From NCBI GenBank assembly GCA_905160935.1, contig CAJHZI010000649.1:3228001-3292000 (forward strand): a DNA stretch of 64,000 nucleotides, in the 5' to 3' direction. Source of the DNA: Enchytraeus crypticus (Eukaryota > Annelida > Clitellata > Enchytraeida > Enchytraeidae). Made by a program: the position numbers and the translations under genes. Positions 9,365-16,950 of the stretch are shown here, in pieces. The notes beneath the pieces were generated by a model that was not told the DNA's origin, did no database searches, and saw only the letters and a program-made list of their open reading frames with translations. Numbering within the stretch: position 1 is the stretch's first letter; each line of letters begins with the position of its first letter.

Positions 9365-10116
9365 TAAAGAAATTTAAACGAAGAAAAGTTATAGTGTATA
9401 ATATAGATGATATATGGTCAGCAGATTTAGTTGATATGAGACAATACGCAAAGCAAAATAAAGGATTCAATTACATTCTCACTGTAATAGATGTATTCTC
9501 TAAATTTGGTTGGGCAATACCGATAAAAGTTAAGACAGGTAAACAAATGATTGAATTATTCCAACAATTATTCAAAGAAAGAAAACCTAAAAAATTATGG
9601 ACTGATGCAGGAAAGGAATTTATTAACAAAGAATTTAAGAAATTCTTAACTGATAATGAAATAGAGTTATATCAAACGTTCAATGAAGGTAAGGCTGTTG
9701 TTATTGAAAGATTTAATAGAACTATTAAAGAAAAGATGTGGAGATATTTTACTGAAACAGGAAGTAATAAATATTTAGATGCTTTACCTAAACTGATTCA
9801 TGAATATAATAATACAATTCATTCTACAATTAAAATGACTCCAACTGAAGGATCAAAGTTGGAAAATGAACACAAGATTAGTTATATACCACAACCTACT
9901 AAAGAGAAACCAAAATTTAAAATAGGTGATAGAGTTAGAATTTATAAATATAAAAAATTATTTTCAAAAGGTTACGAAACAAATTGGACTGAAGAAATAT
10001 TTACTGTATCTCAAATTATCAAAACATCTCCTATAACATATAAAATAAAAGATTTAAACGGAGAAGATATTATCGGATCCTTTTACAAGCAAGAATTGAA
10101 CTTATCATCATTTTAA
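9301..10116 (+). CDS. Polinton integrase (rve/DDE), no AUG of its own before the catalytic core
   Basis: A retroviral-type integrase that inserts the element and makes the 6-bp duplication. Catalytic residues are the Asp codon at 9424 (WSADLVD), the Asp codon at 9604 (TDAGKEF) and the Glu codon at 9706 (VVIERFNRT). An SH3-like C-terminal domain follows (GDRVRI...KGYETNWTEEIF...GSFYKQEL); no chromodomain was found. The frame is open from 9301 after a TAA at 9298-9300, but the first ATG lies downstream of the first catalytic Asp. The usual N-terminal region of about 60 residues is missing. Translation could come by -1 frameshifting from the PLA2 gene at 9319-9325, or the N-terminus was lost and the gene is dead. 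Confidence 0.88.
   Translation: MRFRNIKKNKIEEAKELHKPIIKKFKRRKVIVYNIDDIWSADLVDMRQYAKQNKGFNYILTVIDVFSKFGWAIPIKVKTGKQMIELFQQLFKERKPKKLWTDAGKEFINKEFKKFLTDNEIELYQTFNEGKAVVIERFNRTIKEKMWRYFTETGSNKYLDALPKLIHEYNNTIHSTIKMTPTEGSKLENEHKISYIPQPTKEKPKFKIGDRVRIYKYKKLFSKGYETNWTEEIFTVSQIIKTSPITYKIKDLNGEDIIGSFYKQELNLSSF
9319..9325 (+). promoter_or_regulatory. Possible -1 ribosomal slip site (A AAA AAA)
   Basis: In the PLA2 frame the run reads TTA AAA AAA ACA, so A AAA AAA is a perfect X XXY YYZ heptamer. A -1 slip moves ribosomes into the open integrase frame. No strong downstream hairpin is evident in this AT-rich stretch, and an A-run is also a hotspot for indels. Confidence 0.3.
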
Positions 10117-10131
10117 AAATATAGTTAATAA

Positions 10132-11349
10132 ATGAGTTCATTAGTAAGGTTTAAAGAAGAGTTGATGAATGGAGAAAATCAAGAATTGCTTAAGAAGGTA
10201 TCTACTCAAAATAGAAAATTAAGGAAAAGATTTGATGATGAAGTTATTGCTAAACAAAATGTACAAACAGAGCTAAAAGAAATCTACAAACCTATTACAG
10301 ATACACAACAGTTAACTATCAGTAAGCAGATTACAAGAACGGATGATTTGTTTCAACAATTGTTAACAGATTTACAAGGTAAGCATGATAGATCATCACG
10401 TTTACTTGCAGATATTATTAGAGGTCTAGTGAGATGTAAGGAAGAAACTAGACAACAAGGTTTAGATATTATCAGCTCAATAGCTAAACAACCATTATTA
10501 GCAGAATTAATTAACAAATTAAATAACTATCCAGAATTAGTTAAGAAAATTATGCATCCTGATGGTATACAGAATCTTAATGAAAAAGACAGGAAAACAC
10601 TAGAGCCTTTAAATCATCTCAATGACGATGATCTAAGAACACTCGTACAATATTATGGGTTACAAGAAAAGATTAAAGCCACAGAATATCAGGAGGAAGT
10701 TGTACAATTACCTACTTACACAGATTCTGTATTTCAGGAAAGTCCAAGTGATAATAAAATGTATAAAGAAGTAATGGTTAGTTTAATGAAAAGAAATCCT
10801 GGAATAAATAATAAAGGTAAATATGGAATCGTAACTGTTTCACCTATCTTTTATTACGAGGAAAATGATCCTGATACTGTAAAATTTGGTAAATACAATG
10901 TTCTATTCAAAGATAACAAAATTAAAATTGCAGATAAAGAATATATTCTTACACAAGGTTTAGAGTTATTGTTGAATAGAGTTAATCCTAATTTAGATGA
11001 AAGAATATTAGATACAGATTTGAATAATTATTTAACAATATGCATTGATTCGGGATTAGATTACAGGCACAATCAAACAATAGGTAAAAAGTTACATAGC
11101 GTGCTTACAAAACTAAATAGATTGAATGAATTGGATAAAGGTGTTCAAGTGATTGGTAATGGACTAAATACAATAATTCTATCGGATAATGTAGATACAT
11201 TAAAAGAAAGATTAAATCTATTGATTGGGGAATATTCAGCAGGAAATAAAAGTATGTTTAATGAAATTAATGCTATTTTAGATATTTTATTCAATAAAGG
11301 AATAATAACTAAGAAACAACCAAGAAACATTATACGCAAAATTAAATAA
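10132..11349 (+). CDS. Conserved Polinton protein, probable structural role (405 aa)
   Basis: The protein starts in TAATAAATG, 15 bp after the integrase. Residues 1-75 and 85-130 are charged helices likely to form coiled coils. The C-terminal two-thirds has KYGIVTVSPIFYYEE, FGKYNVLF and LTQGLELLLNRVNP, then ILDTDLNNYLTICIDSGLDYRHN. This follows the layout of a long uncharacterised protein common in animal Polintons and adintoviruses, placed next to the capsid genes. No enzyme motif is visible. A structural or scaffold role is inferred from position alone. The next gene follows after only TAATAA. Confidence 0.85.
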   Translation: MSSLVRFKEELMNGENQELLKKVSTQNRKLRKRFDDEVIAKQNVQTELKEIYKPITDTQQLTISKQITRTDDLFQQLLTDLQGKHDRSSRLLADIIRGLVRCKEETRQQGLDIISSIAKQPLLAELINKLNNYPELVKKIMHPDGIQNLNEKDRKTLEPLNHLNDDDLRTLVQYYGLQEKIKATEYQEEVVQLPTYTDSVFQESPSDNKMYKEVMVSLMKRNPGINNKGKYGIVTVSPIFYYEENDPDTVKFGKYNVLFKDNKIKIADKEYILTQGLELLLNRVNPNLDERILDTDLNNYLTICIDSGLDYRHNQTIGKKLHSVLTKLNRLNELDKGVQVIGNGLNTIILSDNVDTLKERLNLLIGEYSAGNKSMFNEINAILDILFNKGIITKKQPRNIIRKIK

Positions 11350-11355
11350 TAATAA

Positions 11356-12150
11356 ATGGAACAGAAATTAATTAATTTACTTGAACCCATTTCTGCTTAC
11401 TTTCAGAAAAAGTCTATATCTAAAAATATACTCGTATCATACAATAATTCATCTGAACTTTGTACTATTAAATTTCCTAATCCTATTATTCTTAATGATT
11501 ATGATCTAGAAATTGCACTTGTAAATTTAGAGACCTGGTATAGTTTTGCAAATATTACACTAGCAAATAATAATTTTAAGTATTCAGTTGATGGTGGAAA
11601 TACTTGGAAATTAATAACTATTGAAATTGGAGCATATCAAATTGAAGCAATAAATGATGAGATTCAATGGTTGATGAAACTAAATGGAGATTGGGTTTCT
11701 GTTAGTAATGCTTATTATATAACTTTATTTCCTAATATTTCAACCTTGAAATCGATTATTGATATAACAAATTCACACTATAAAGTTGATTTCACAATAC
11801 CGAACTCACTGAGAAGTATATTAGGTTTTGATGATATAATTTTATCAAAAGGACGTAATGAATCACAATATATTGTTAACATTATCGAGTTTAACAGTAT
11901 ATTTGTTAATTGCGATTGTATAACTGAATCGTTTGTTAACGGAATATCATCTCCAGTTTTATATTCATTTGGACCTAAGGTGCAGCCAGGTTTTAGAATT
12001 GTAGAATCGCCAGTTAATCTTGTTTATTTACCTTTGAACAGGAAAACATTGAGTGAATTTAGTATTTGGATAACAGATCAAGATGGAAGACCTATAGATT
12101 TTAGAGGAGAGAATATTACATGTAGATTTCATATTAGAAGCGTAAAATAA
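11356..12150 (+). CDS. Minor capsid (penton-type) protein
   Basis: A 264-residue protein with the pattern of the Polinton penton, a single jelly roll that closes the capsid vertices. Family-like segments in order are IALVNLETWYSFANI, IEIGAYQIEAINDEIQ, IPNSLRSILGFDD, the central INCDCITESFVNG stretch followed by LYSFGPKVQPG, and finally ITDQDGRPIDFRGENITCRFHI. Length is normal for the family and no breaks are seen. The start TAATAAATGG directly abuts the upstream stop region (6-bp spacer). It ends 5 bp before the stop of the convergent cysteine-rich gene. Confidence 0.9.
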   Translation: MEQKLINLLEPISAYFQKKSISKNILVSYNNSSELCTIKFPNPIILNDYDLEIALVNLETWYSFANITLANNNFKYSVDGGNTWKLITIEIGAYQIEAINDEIQWLMKLNGDWVSVSNAYYITLFPNISTLKSIIDITNSHYKVDFTIPNSLRSILGFDDIILSKGRNESQYIVNIIEFNSIFVNCDCITESFVNGISSPVLYSFGPKVQPGFRIVESPVNLVYLPLNRKTLSEFSIWITDQDGRPIDFRGENITCRFHIRSVK

Positions 12151-12155
12151 AGTTA

Positions 12156-12593
12156 TTACTCATCATCATCATCATCACTATCAGAATGCACAAAATTACA
12201 GAGATCTTCACCATACCCCTCTCTCAAATTCTCACAAATGCTAAAGAAAGAATTAAATTCTTTCGCGGCGAATATAAACTTTTTGCAAATTTTGCAACTA
12301 ATACTGGAATAATAACATTCTTCACCTATGCTACAATTATTACACCTCATGCAATTGCACTCTAGTATTTCATTGCAGTAGAGACATCTATATTTTTCTA
12401 TATTTTCTATATTTTGTAATTTAGACATTATAATATCATTATCTGAATAAAAACCGTAGATAAGAATTAAAGTGTCTAGTGTAAGTTCATTGAAGTCAAA
12501 TATTTTTTCTAACATAAATGTTAAATACCAATCTTCTGTCTGATTCATAATAGCTTCTCTCAGAGCTTGTTCCTTGAGCTTTAAGGCTTCCAT
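12156..12593 (-). CDS. Cysteine-rich acidic-tailed protein, unknown function
   Basis: A 145-residue protein on the opposite strand to the capsid genes. The N-terminal 55 residues are helical. Residues 70-105 carry a dense cysteine cluster (CLYC, CNC, CNNC, CKIC), suggesting a RING-like or double zinc-ribbon module. The C-terminus is a run of Asp/Ser ending DSDDDDDE. The ATG is in TAATAAATGG on the minus strand, which supports a real gene. A regulatory or host-interaction role fits its reversed orientation, but no family was recognised. Confidence 0.75.
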   Translation of the reverse strand: MEALKLKEQALREAIMNQTEDWYLTFMLEKIFDFNELTLDTLILIYGFYSDNDIIMSKLQNIENIEKYRCLYCNEILECNCMRCNNCSIGEECYYSSISCKICKKFIFAAKEFNSFFSICENLREGYGEDLCNFVHSDSDDDDDE

Positions 12594-12660
12594 TTATTAT
12601 GTAGGTTTGTTTATAAAAGAAAAACATATAATACAAATATTCTAATTAATACCTTATTAA
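12594..12660. promoter_or_regulatory. Divergent intergenic region, cysteine-rich gene / small virion gene
   Basis: 67 bp of A/T-rich DNA between two divergent ATGs, each in the TAAATG context (TAATAAATGG leftward, TATTAAATGG rightward). With 7516-7567 it is one of two divergent switch points in the element. Confidence 0.45.
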
Positions 12661-12963
12661 ATGGGTCTCAAGCTAAAGAGAAAAGAAAGTAGAAAAATAA
12701 TATGCGGAAAGGGTTATTGTCATTGTAGAAATAGAGGATATGTAAGTGGTAAAGGTTTTTTAGATATTTTAAAAAAAGTTTTACCAGGTGTTACAGAAAG
12801 CATTATTGAGTCTGCACCAGAAGTAATAGGAATAAATCCTAAGATTGCTGATTCAACAAAAGCAATTGTTCAAGAGATAAGGAATAAAAGAAAACCAGAA
12901 TTGCAAAATATTGTTGATAGAATTAATCAATTTAAAATTGGAACTGGATTTGCTTACGTTTAG
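12661..12963 (+). CDS. Small basic virion-type protein (pVI/pX-like)
   Basis: A 100-residue protein just before the major capsid gene. The first 30 residues are very basic with CGKGYCHC. RGYVSGKG at about residue 31 resembles an adenain cleavage site of the type xXGX|G. It is followed by a short amphipathic helix GFLDILKKVLPG, much like the membrane-lytic helix freed from adenovirus pVI. The rest is helical. The basic part could bind DNA and the helix could act on membranes after maturation; this is inferred from layout, not from similarity to a named protein. Confidence 0.7.
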   Translation: MGLKLKRKESRKIICGKGYCHCRNRGYVSGKGFLDILKKVLPGVTESIIESAPEVIGINPKIADSTKAIVQEIRNKRKPELQNIVDRINQFKIGTGFAYV

Positions 12964-12978
12964 TTTTTTCATTAATAA

Positions 12979-14373
12979 ATGGAGAAAGTAAAGGAGTCTT
13001 ATCTGGAGCTTGAAAAATCTTTTAATTATGATGAATCTGTAGAAAAGTTTCAATATAGAGTTTATGATCCATCTCAAGGAACTGCACTTAATGCAAATGG
13101 ACAAGAAATTAGAATTCAAATTTTAAGTGAAGATATCTGGTCATTACCTTGTAAGAGTTTTCTTTACATTGAAGGACAATTACAAGATTCTACAACTAAT
13201 CAACCTTATGCTGCAAATAGTTTAGTAGCATTACAAAATAATGCTATGATGTATCTCTTTAGCGAAGCAAGATATCATATAGGAGATCATGAAGTTGAGA
13301 GATTTCAATATCCAGGTCATACTACAACAATAGATGCATTATTGACTAAAAGTAATAGTTTCAATGGAATGGATCAATGTTGGAGTTTAGATTCTGGTAA
13401 TGGAACACCTCAGACTTTAAGTGAAATTGTGAATTTAGTAGCAGGAGATATTCCAGGAAATACTGCTGCTAATATATTAACAGCTTTACAAACAACTGTT
13501 ACTAGATTAACAGAAGGACTGATCAATCAAAATAAGGGATTTGAAGAAAGAAGAAATTATACATCTACAGCAGGAGGATCATTTGCATTCAAAATTTCTT
13601 TAGAATTTATATTTAATTTCTGTAAACAATATAGAAAGATTATTTATGGATGTAAGCATTCAATTGTTTTTCCTAGACAAACTGATACTCAGGCAATAAT
13701 ACGAAATGGTGGAGTTGCTAATGCAGGTAGAGTAAACTTAACTAAAATACAATGGCATATACCAGTAGTTACAGTAAGTTTAGAAGAAAGAGGTATTTTA
13801 AATGATTACATTAAGGAGAAAGAATCGTTTCCATTATGTTTTATGAATAAGAAATCTGAGAACACTATTGTTCCCCAAGCTACTGAATTTGCTTGGAGAT
13901 TATCTATAGCTTCAGGTATCGAAAAACCTAGGTATATCGTTGTAGGCTTTCAATCTCCAGCAGCTAATCAAGCAGAAACTAATTATGCTATATTCAATGC
14001 TAATGTGCAAGTAATTAATGCTTATGTTGAATTGAATAGTGAAAGATATCCAAGCAATGATTATATAACTAATTATGACAGTAATCAGTATGCTCAATTT
14101 TATAATTCTTTTAAAGAATTTAAGAAAAGTTATTCTGAAGATGAAGAAGAGAATGATTGTATATCGTATCAAGCTTTTAAGAAGTTGTTTAGGTTATACG
14201 TATTTGATGTATCGAAACAGTCTGAGAGACTTAAAAATACTGTTGTAGATATCAGAGTAACATTTAAGTTTGGTGCAAATGCTCCCGCAAATACTACAGC
14301 TTATGCAGTTGTATATCATGATAGAAAGTGGTCGATAGAATCAGATGGTAGTAAGCAATATATCAGATATTAG
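12979..14373 (+). CDS. Major capsid protein (double jelly roll)
   Basis: A 464-residue protein matching the Polinton major capsid family. Typical segments are FQYRVYDPSQGTALNANGQ near the start, the ILSEDIWSLPCKSFLYIEG strand, NNAMMYLFSEARYHIGDHEVE, NKGFEERRNY, and the linker to the second barrel with KIQWHIPVVTVSLEERG. The C-terminal barrel ends in TAYAVVYHDRKWSIESDGSKQ. Six such barrels arranged as trimers make pseudo-hexameric capsomers. Length is normal and the frame is unbroken. The start is TAATAAATGG, 15 bp after the previous gene. With penton, protease and ATPase it completes a capsid-making set. Confidence 0.95.
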   Translation: MEKVKESYLELEKSFNYDESVEKFQYRVYDPSQGTALNANGQEIRIQILSEDIWSLPCKSFLYIEGQLQDSTTNQPYAANSLVALQNNAMMYLFSEARYHIGDHEVERFQYPGHTTTIDALLTKSNSFNGMDQCWSLDSGNGTPQTLSEIVNLVAGDIPGNTAANILTALQTTVTRLTEGLINQNKGFEERRNYTSTAGGSFAFKISLEFIFNFCKQYRKIIYGCKHSIVFPRQTDTQAIIRNGGVANAGRVNLTKIQWHIPVVTVSLEERGILNDYIKEKESFPLCFMNKKSENTIVPQATEFAWRLSIASGIEKPRYIVVGFQSPAANQAETNYAIFNANVQVINAYVELNSERYPSNDYITNYDSNQYAQFYNSFKEFKKSYSEDEEENDCISYQAFKKLFRLYVFDVSKQSERLKNTVVDIRVTFKFGANAPANTTAYAVVYHDRKWSIESDGSKQYIRY

Positions 14374-14390
14374 AATTTTTGGCTAAATAA

Positions 14391-14675
14391 ATGACATTAA
14401 CTAAAAGCCAGATAGAAAAAATTGCTACTGCTATTGCTATTGCGATAATTCAGGAATTGCATAAGTATAAAGTTGGTGGACTTTTACCACTAGCAACTCT
14501 AATTCCTATTATTGCTGCTGCTTTGGGAGGAGTAAGTACAGTTGCAGGAACTGTTGCATCAAGAGTTCAACAAAGTCAAGCTGATAAAGAAACTGCAAGA
14601 CATAATAGAGCGCTTGAGGATCAATTAAAGAAGACTGGAACAGGTAGATCAAAGGGAAAAGGGTTAAGATTATAA
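14391..14675 (+). CDS. Small hydrophobic virion protein (pX-like, membrane-active)
   Basis: A 94-residue protein after the capsid gene. A Gly-Gly step (KVGGLLPLATLIPIIAAALGG) opens a hydrophobic segment of about 25 residues. Then comes a polar helix KETARHNRALEDQLKK and a basic Gly-rich tail with GTGRSKGKG. The order GG, PL-x-PI hydrophobic core, RHN helix, basic glycine tail is characteristic of a small protein conserved in animal Polintons and adintoviruses. The tail and the GG step look like adenain-type processing points. A role in membrane penetration or core packing is inferred. The start is AAATAAATG. Confidence 0.8.
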   Translation: MTLTKSQIEKIATAIAIAIIQELHKYKVGGLLPLATLIPIIAAALGGVSTVAGTVASRVQQSQADKETARHNRALEDQLKKTGTGRSKGKGLRL

Positions 14676-14682
14676 CCACTAA

Positions 14683-15084
14683 ATGGATAGTATTCCTGAT
14701 AGGGCTCTTAGTAATATTGAAATTGAGAATTATTCAAAAATGTTAAAAATTAAAAGTTTTAGGGGTTGCTATATGAGAGATGAATTGAAGAAATTAAAAT
14801 CTTGTAAAGTTGAGTGTGGAATATTAAATTTAAATTTATCTAGTGAAAGTGGTAGTCATTGGACTTGTTGGTTTAAAACGAATAATGAAAAATATTACTT
14901 TAACAGTTTTGGTTTACCTCCACCAAAAGAAGTAATTGAGTATTTAGGATCACCTATTTTATACTCTACATTTCAATTGCAAGGATTGATGGATCAGAAT
15001 TGCGGTAAATGGTGTCTGATTGTACTAAAACGTTTAAGTGAAGGGTCTGATTATAAAGATTTAATTTTATCTTTAGTTAAATAG
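14683..15084 (+). CDS. Adenain-like maturation cysteine protease
   Basis: A 133-residue protease of the adenovirus/Ulp1 fold. The catalytic set is His59 (GSHWTCW), Asn74 in FNSFG at the place of the acidic residue, Gln100 and Cys107 (QNCGKWC). The Gln lies seven residues before the Cys, as in adenain. It is shorter than adenain (about 200 residues), as is usual for Polinton proteases. It should cut the capsid-associated small proteins during maturation. The start is CCACTAAATGG, 7 bp after the previous stop. The next gene begins 1 bp after its stop. Confidence 0.9.
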   Translation: MDSIPDRALSNIEIENYSKMLKIKSFRGCYMRDELKKLKSCKVECGILNLNLSSESGSHWTCWFKTNNEKYYFNSFGLPPPKEVIEYLGSPILYSTFQLQGLMDQNCGKWCLIVLKRLSEGSDYKDLILSLVK

Positions 15085-15085
15085 A

Positions 15086-15472
15086 ATGACGAATAACTTA
15101 AAACAATTTTTGAGTGATAAGCTAGAAGATTGTGAAGCTAAAATCAAAAGTTTGAAAAGAAAGAGAAAAATAGTTCAAGTAGCATATGGTATAACAATAG
15201 TTACATCAATAACTGTTTCAACAGTAACAACTACAATATCTGGAGTATTTGCATTGCCATTACTTCCTACAGTAATCATTACTACATTATCAGCTGTTGG
15301 AGCCTTATCAACAGCTATATCAACTAAATTTAATCTCAAAAGTAGGAAAGCAGAACTAAATAATATGATATCTAGGTTAGATAGATTGAAACAACAAATG
15401 AATTATGTGATTAAGTGTAATGGAGATTTAACAGAAAAAGAATCAAATGATATCATTAAAGAATTTTTATAG
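15086..15472 (+). CDS. Two-helix membrane protein with coiled coils
   Basis: A 128-residue protein. A basic coiled coil (residues 1-30) precedes two hydrophobic segments at about 35-55 and 57-75, rich in Thr, Ser and Val and separated by ALPLLP. A second coiled coil (about 82-115) follows. This topology recurs next to the protease in other Polintons. It starts one base after the protease stop, in the context ATAGAATG, the only gene of the cluster without TAAATG, so it may be translated from the protease message by termination-reinitiation. A minor virion or membrane-remodelling role is conjecture. Confidence 0.75.
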   Translation: MTNNLKQFLSDKLEDCEAKIKSLKRKRKIVQVAYGITIVTSITVSTVTTTISGVFALPLLPTVIITTLSAVGALSTAISTKFNLKSRKAELNNMISRLDRLKQQMNYVIKCNGDLTEKESNDIIKEFL

Positions 15473-15478
15473 TAATAA

Positions 15479-16351
15479 ATGAATACTGTAGATCTATTTG
15501 GTAGACAAACTAAAAAGCTAGAATCTAATTTAAAACTGTTGTCATATGGAGGACTTAGTTCTAAAAACGATTCACTATCGGTAAAGCTAGATCCTAATAT
15601 CAATAATATGCTAAGCCTATCTGCTAATGGTTTAATGGCTAATGGCCTTAAATTAACGGAGGGAGGTGAATTAGATATGAAAAATAATAAACTGATAAAT
15701 GTTAAAAACCCCATAGATAGTCAAGACTGTGCTACGAAGGATTATGTAGATGCACAGGTTGGATTGAAGTTGAACAAAACGGGTGATGGAAAACTTGATA
15801 TGAATTTTAATAGTATATCAAATATTCAATTTCCTGATAATAGTCTTGATGTAATTAATAAACTTTATTTAAAAGTTACAAGGAAACCTCACGAGATAAG
15901 TTTAGAAAATTTGGTGAAAATTGCAAATGTTGTATCTGTAATAATAGATAGAAATCCACATCTTCAGAAATACACCGCATATTTTAACAGAATGTATACA
16001 TTAGTTGTCAGCCTATCTGCTGTTCTTAATGAAGTTTATGAAGGAAAGGATGTTGTTAATGAATTTGAATATTTTACACATATAAAAGACTTACAAGTTG
16101 TTATAATTAGAGTCATTGAAGAACTATTTGAGGATGAGTTTATTGATTTAAAGAGAAATCTTATGAAAGAAAATCTAGTTTTTACACCAGAGAAAGGAAC
16201 TCTTCGTAGGAGATACAGGAAATTTGTAAACAGTATAAGTCCTAAGATAAAGAATACCAATATGAAAGAAATATTGATTCAAAAGAACTTATTACTTATC
16301 GATTTAGGATTTATATATTTGAGTGAAGAATTATTAGCACAGCTTGTATAA
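15479..16351 (+). CDS. Fibre-like (shaft and YVD motif) candidate attachment protein
   Basis: A 290-residue protein, last gene before the right inverted repeat. Residues about 33-62 alternate LSVKLDP, LSLSANGL and ANGLKL, like the triple-beta-spiral shaft repeats of adenovirus fibres. LDMKNNKLINVKNP followed by DCATKDYVD (about 63-95) is the motif common in trimeric phage tail fibres. A second weaker unit (KLDMNFNSISNIQFP...INKLYL) follows at about 103-130. From about residue 135 to the end it is helical and basic with no recognised fold. N-terminal anchor, shaft and distal domain suggest a receptor-binding spike, inferred from architecture. The start is TAATAAATG with a 6-bp spacer. Confidence 0.8.
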   Translation: MNTVDLFGRQTKKLESNLKLLSYGGLSSKNDSLSVKLDPNINNMLSLSANGLMANGLKLTEGGELDMKNNKLINVKNPIDSQDCATKDYVDAQVGLKLNKTGDGKLDMNFNSISNIQFPDNSLDVINKLYLKVTRKPHEISLENLVKIANVVSVIIDRNPHLQKYTAYFNRMYTLVVSLSAVLNEVYEGKDVVNEFEYFTHIKDLQVVIIRVIEELFEDEFIDLKRNLMKENLVFTPEKGTLRRRYRKFVNSISPKIKNTNMKEILIQKNLLLIDLGFIYLSEELLAQLV

Positions 16352-16950
16352 GCATAGCAACTTATGTCTCAAAGTTCCGGTAACGTTAATTTATACTGCA
16401 AGCTGGGATTGCTTCTGTAACTAATCTCTGCAGTTTCCAACCAATTCTCCGCGGTGCATATTGAGAGCTTAACACACTAAACGATGTAAAGCAGATGCTG
16501 TAAATTTGCAAAGGTTGAGTGCAATATTTCGCATTCCGTAGTCTAGGTACCTAGAATAGGGAATGTATGGAATGCAGATAATCATAGAACATATCCATAA
16601 TAATTGTTGTACAGGAGTAATCAGATTTTACATACAATAATGAACTTATTATAATATAATCATATAATCTTATATGTTTTAATTTCATGAGCCTTAAAAC
16701 TTTTTAAACATATATATAAGTTTTCTAGTACTGAAGAGTGATGAACATTTATAAATATTATTTGCATGTTATTATTTTGAATATCGTTGAATTGGCTTAC
16801 TTGTAAAATGGCTGAATGAGGTCATTGAGTACAGAGGTGGTCCAGGAACAATTTAGGATATGAAAGTGATCACGTATTGATATACATATCTTTGCATGCT
16901 ATTATGGAAGTAACATATAATGTACTTTCTTTAGAAGGTTTATGTGTAGG
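16352..16950. other. Non-coding Polinton tail with a decayed extra inverted-repeat copy
   Basis: No gene was found between the fibre-like gene and the right inverted repeat. Segment 16724-16862 aligns to the repeat: GAAGAGTGAT, TTATAAATATTATTT and TTATTAT lie in the same order, then AATGAGGTCA and GGTGGTCCAGGAACA match the outer palindrome with gaps. It reads as an old, diverged copy of the terminus lying just inside the current one. Confidence 0.65.
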
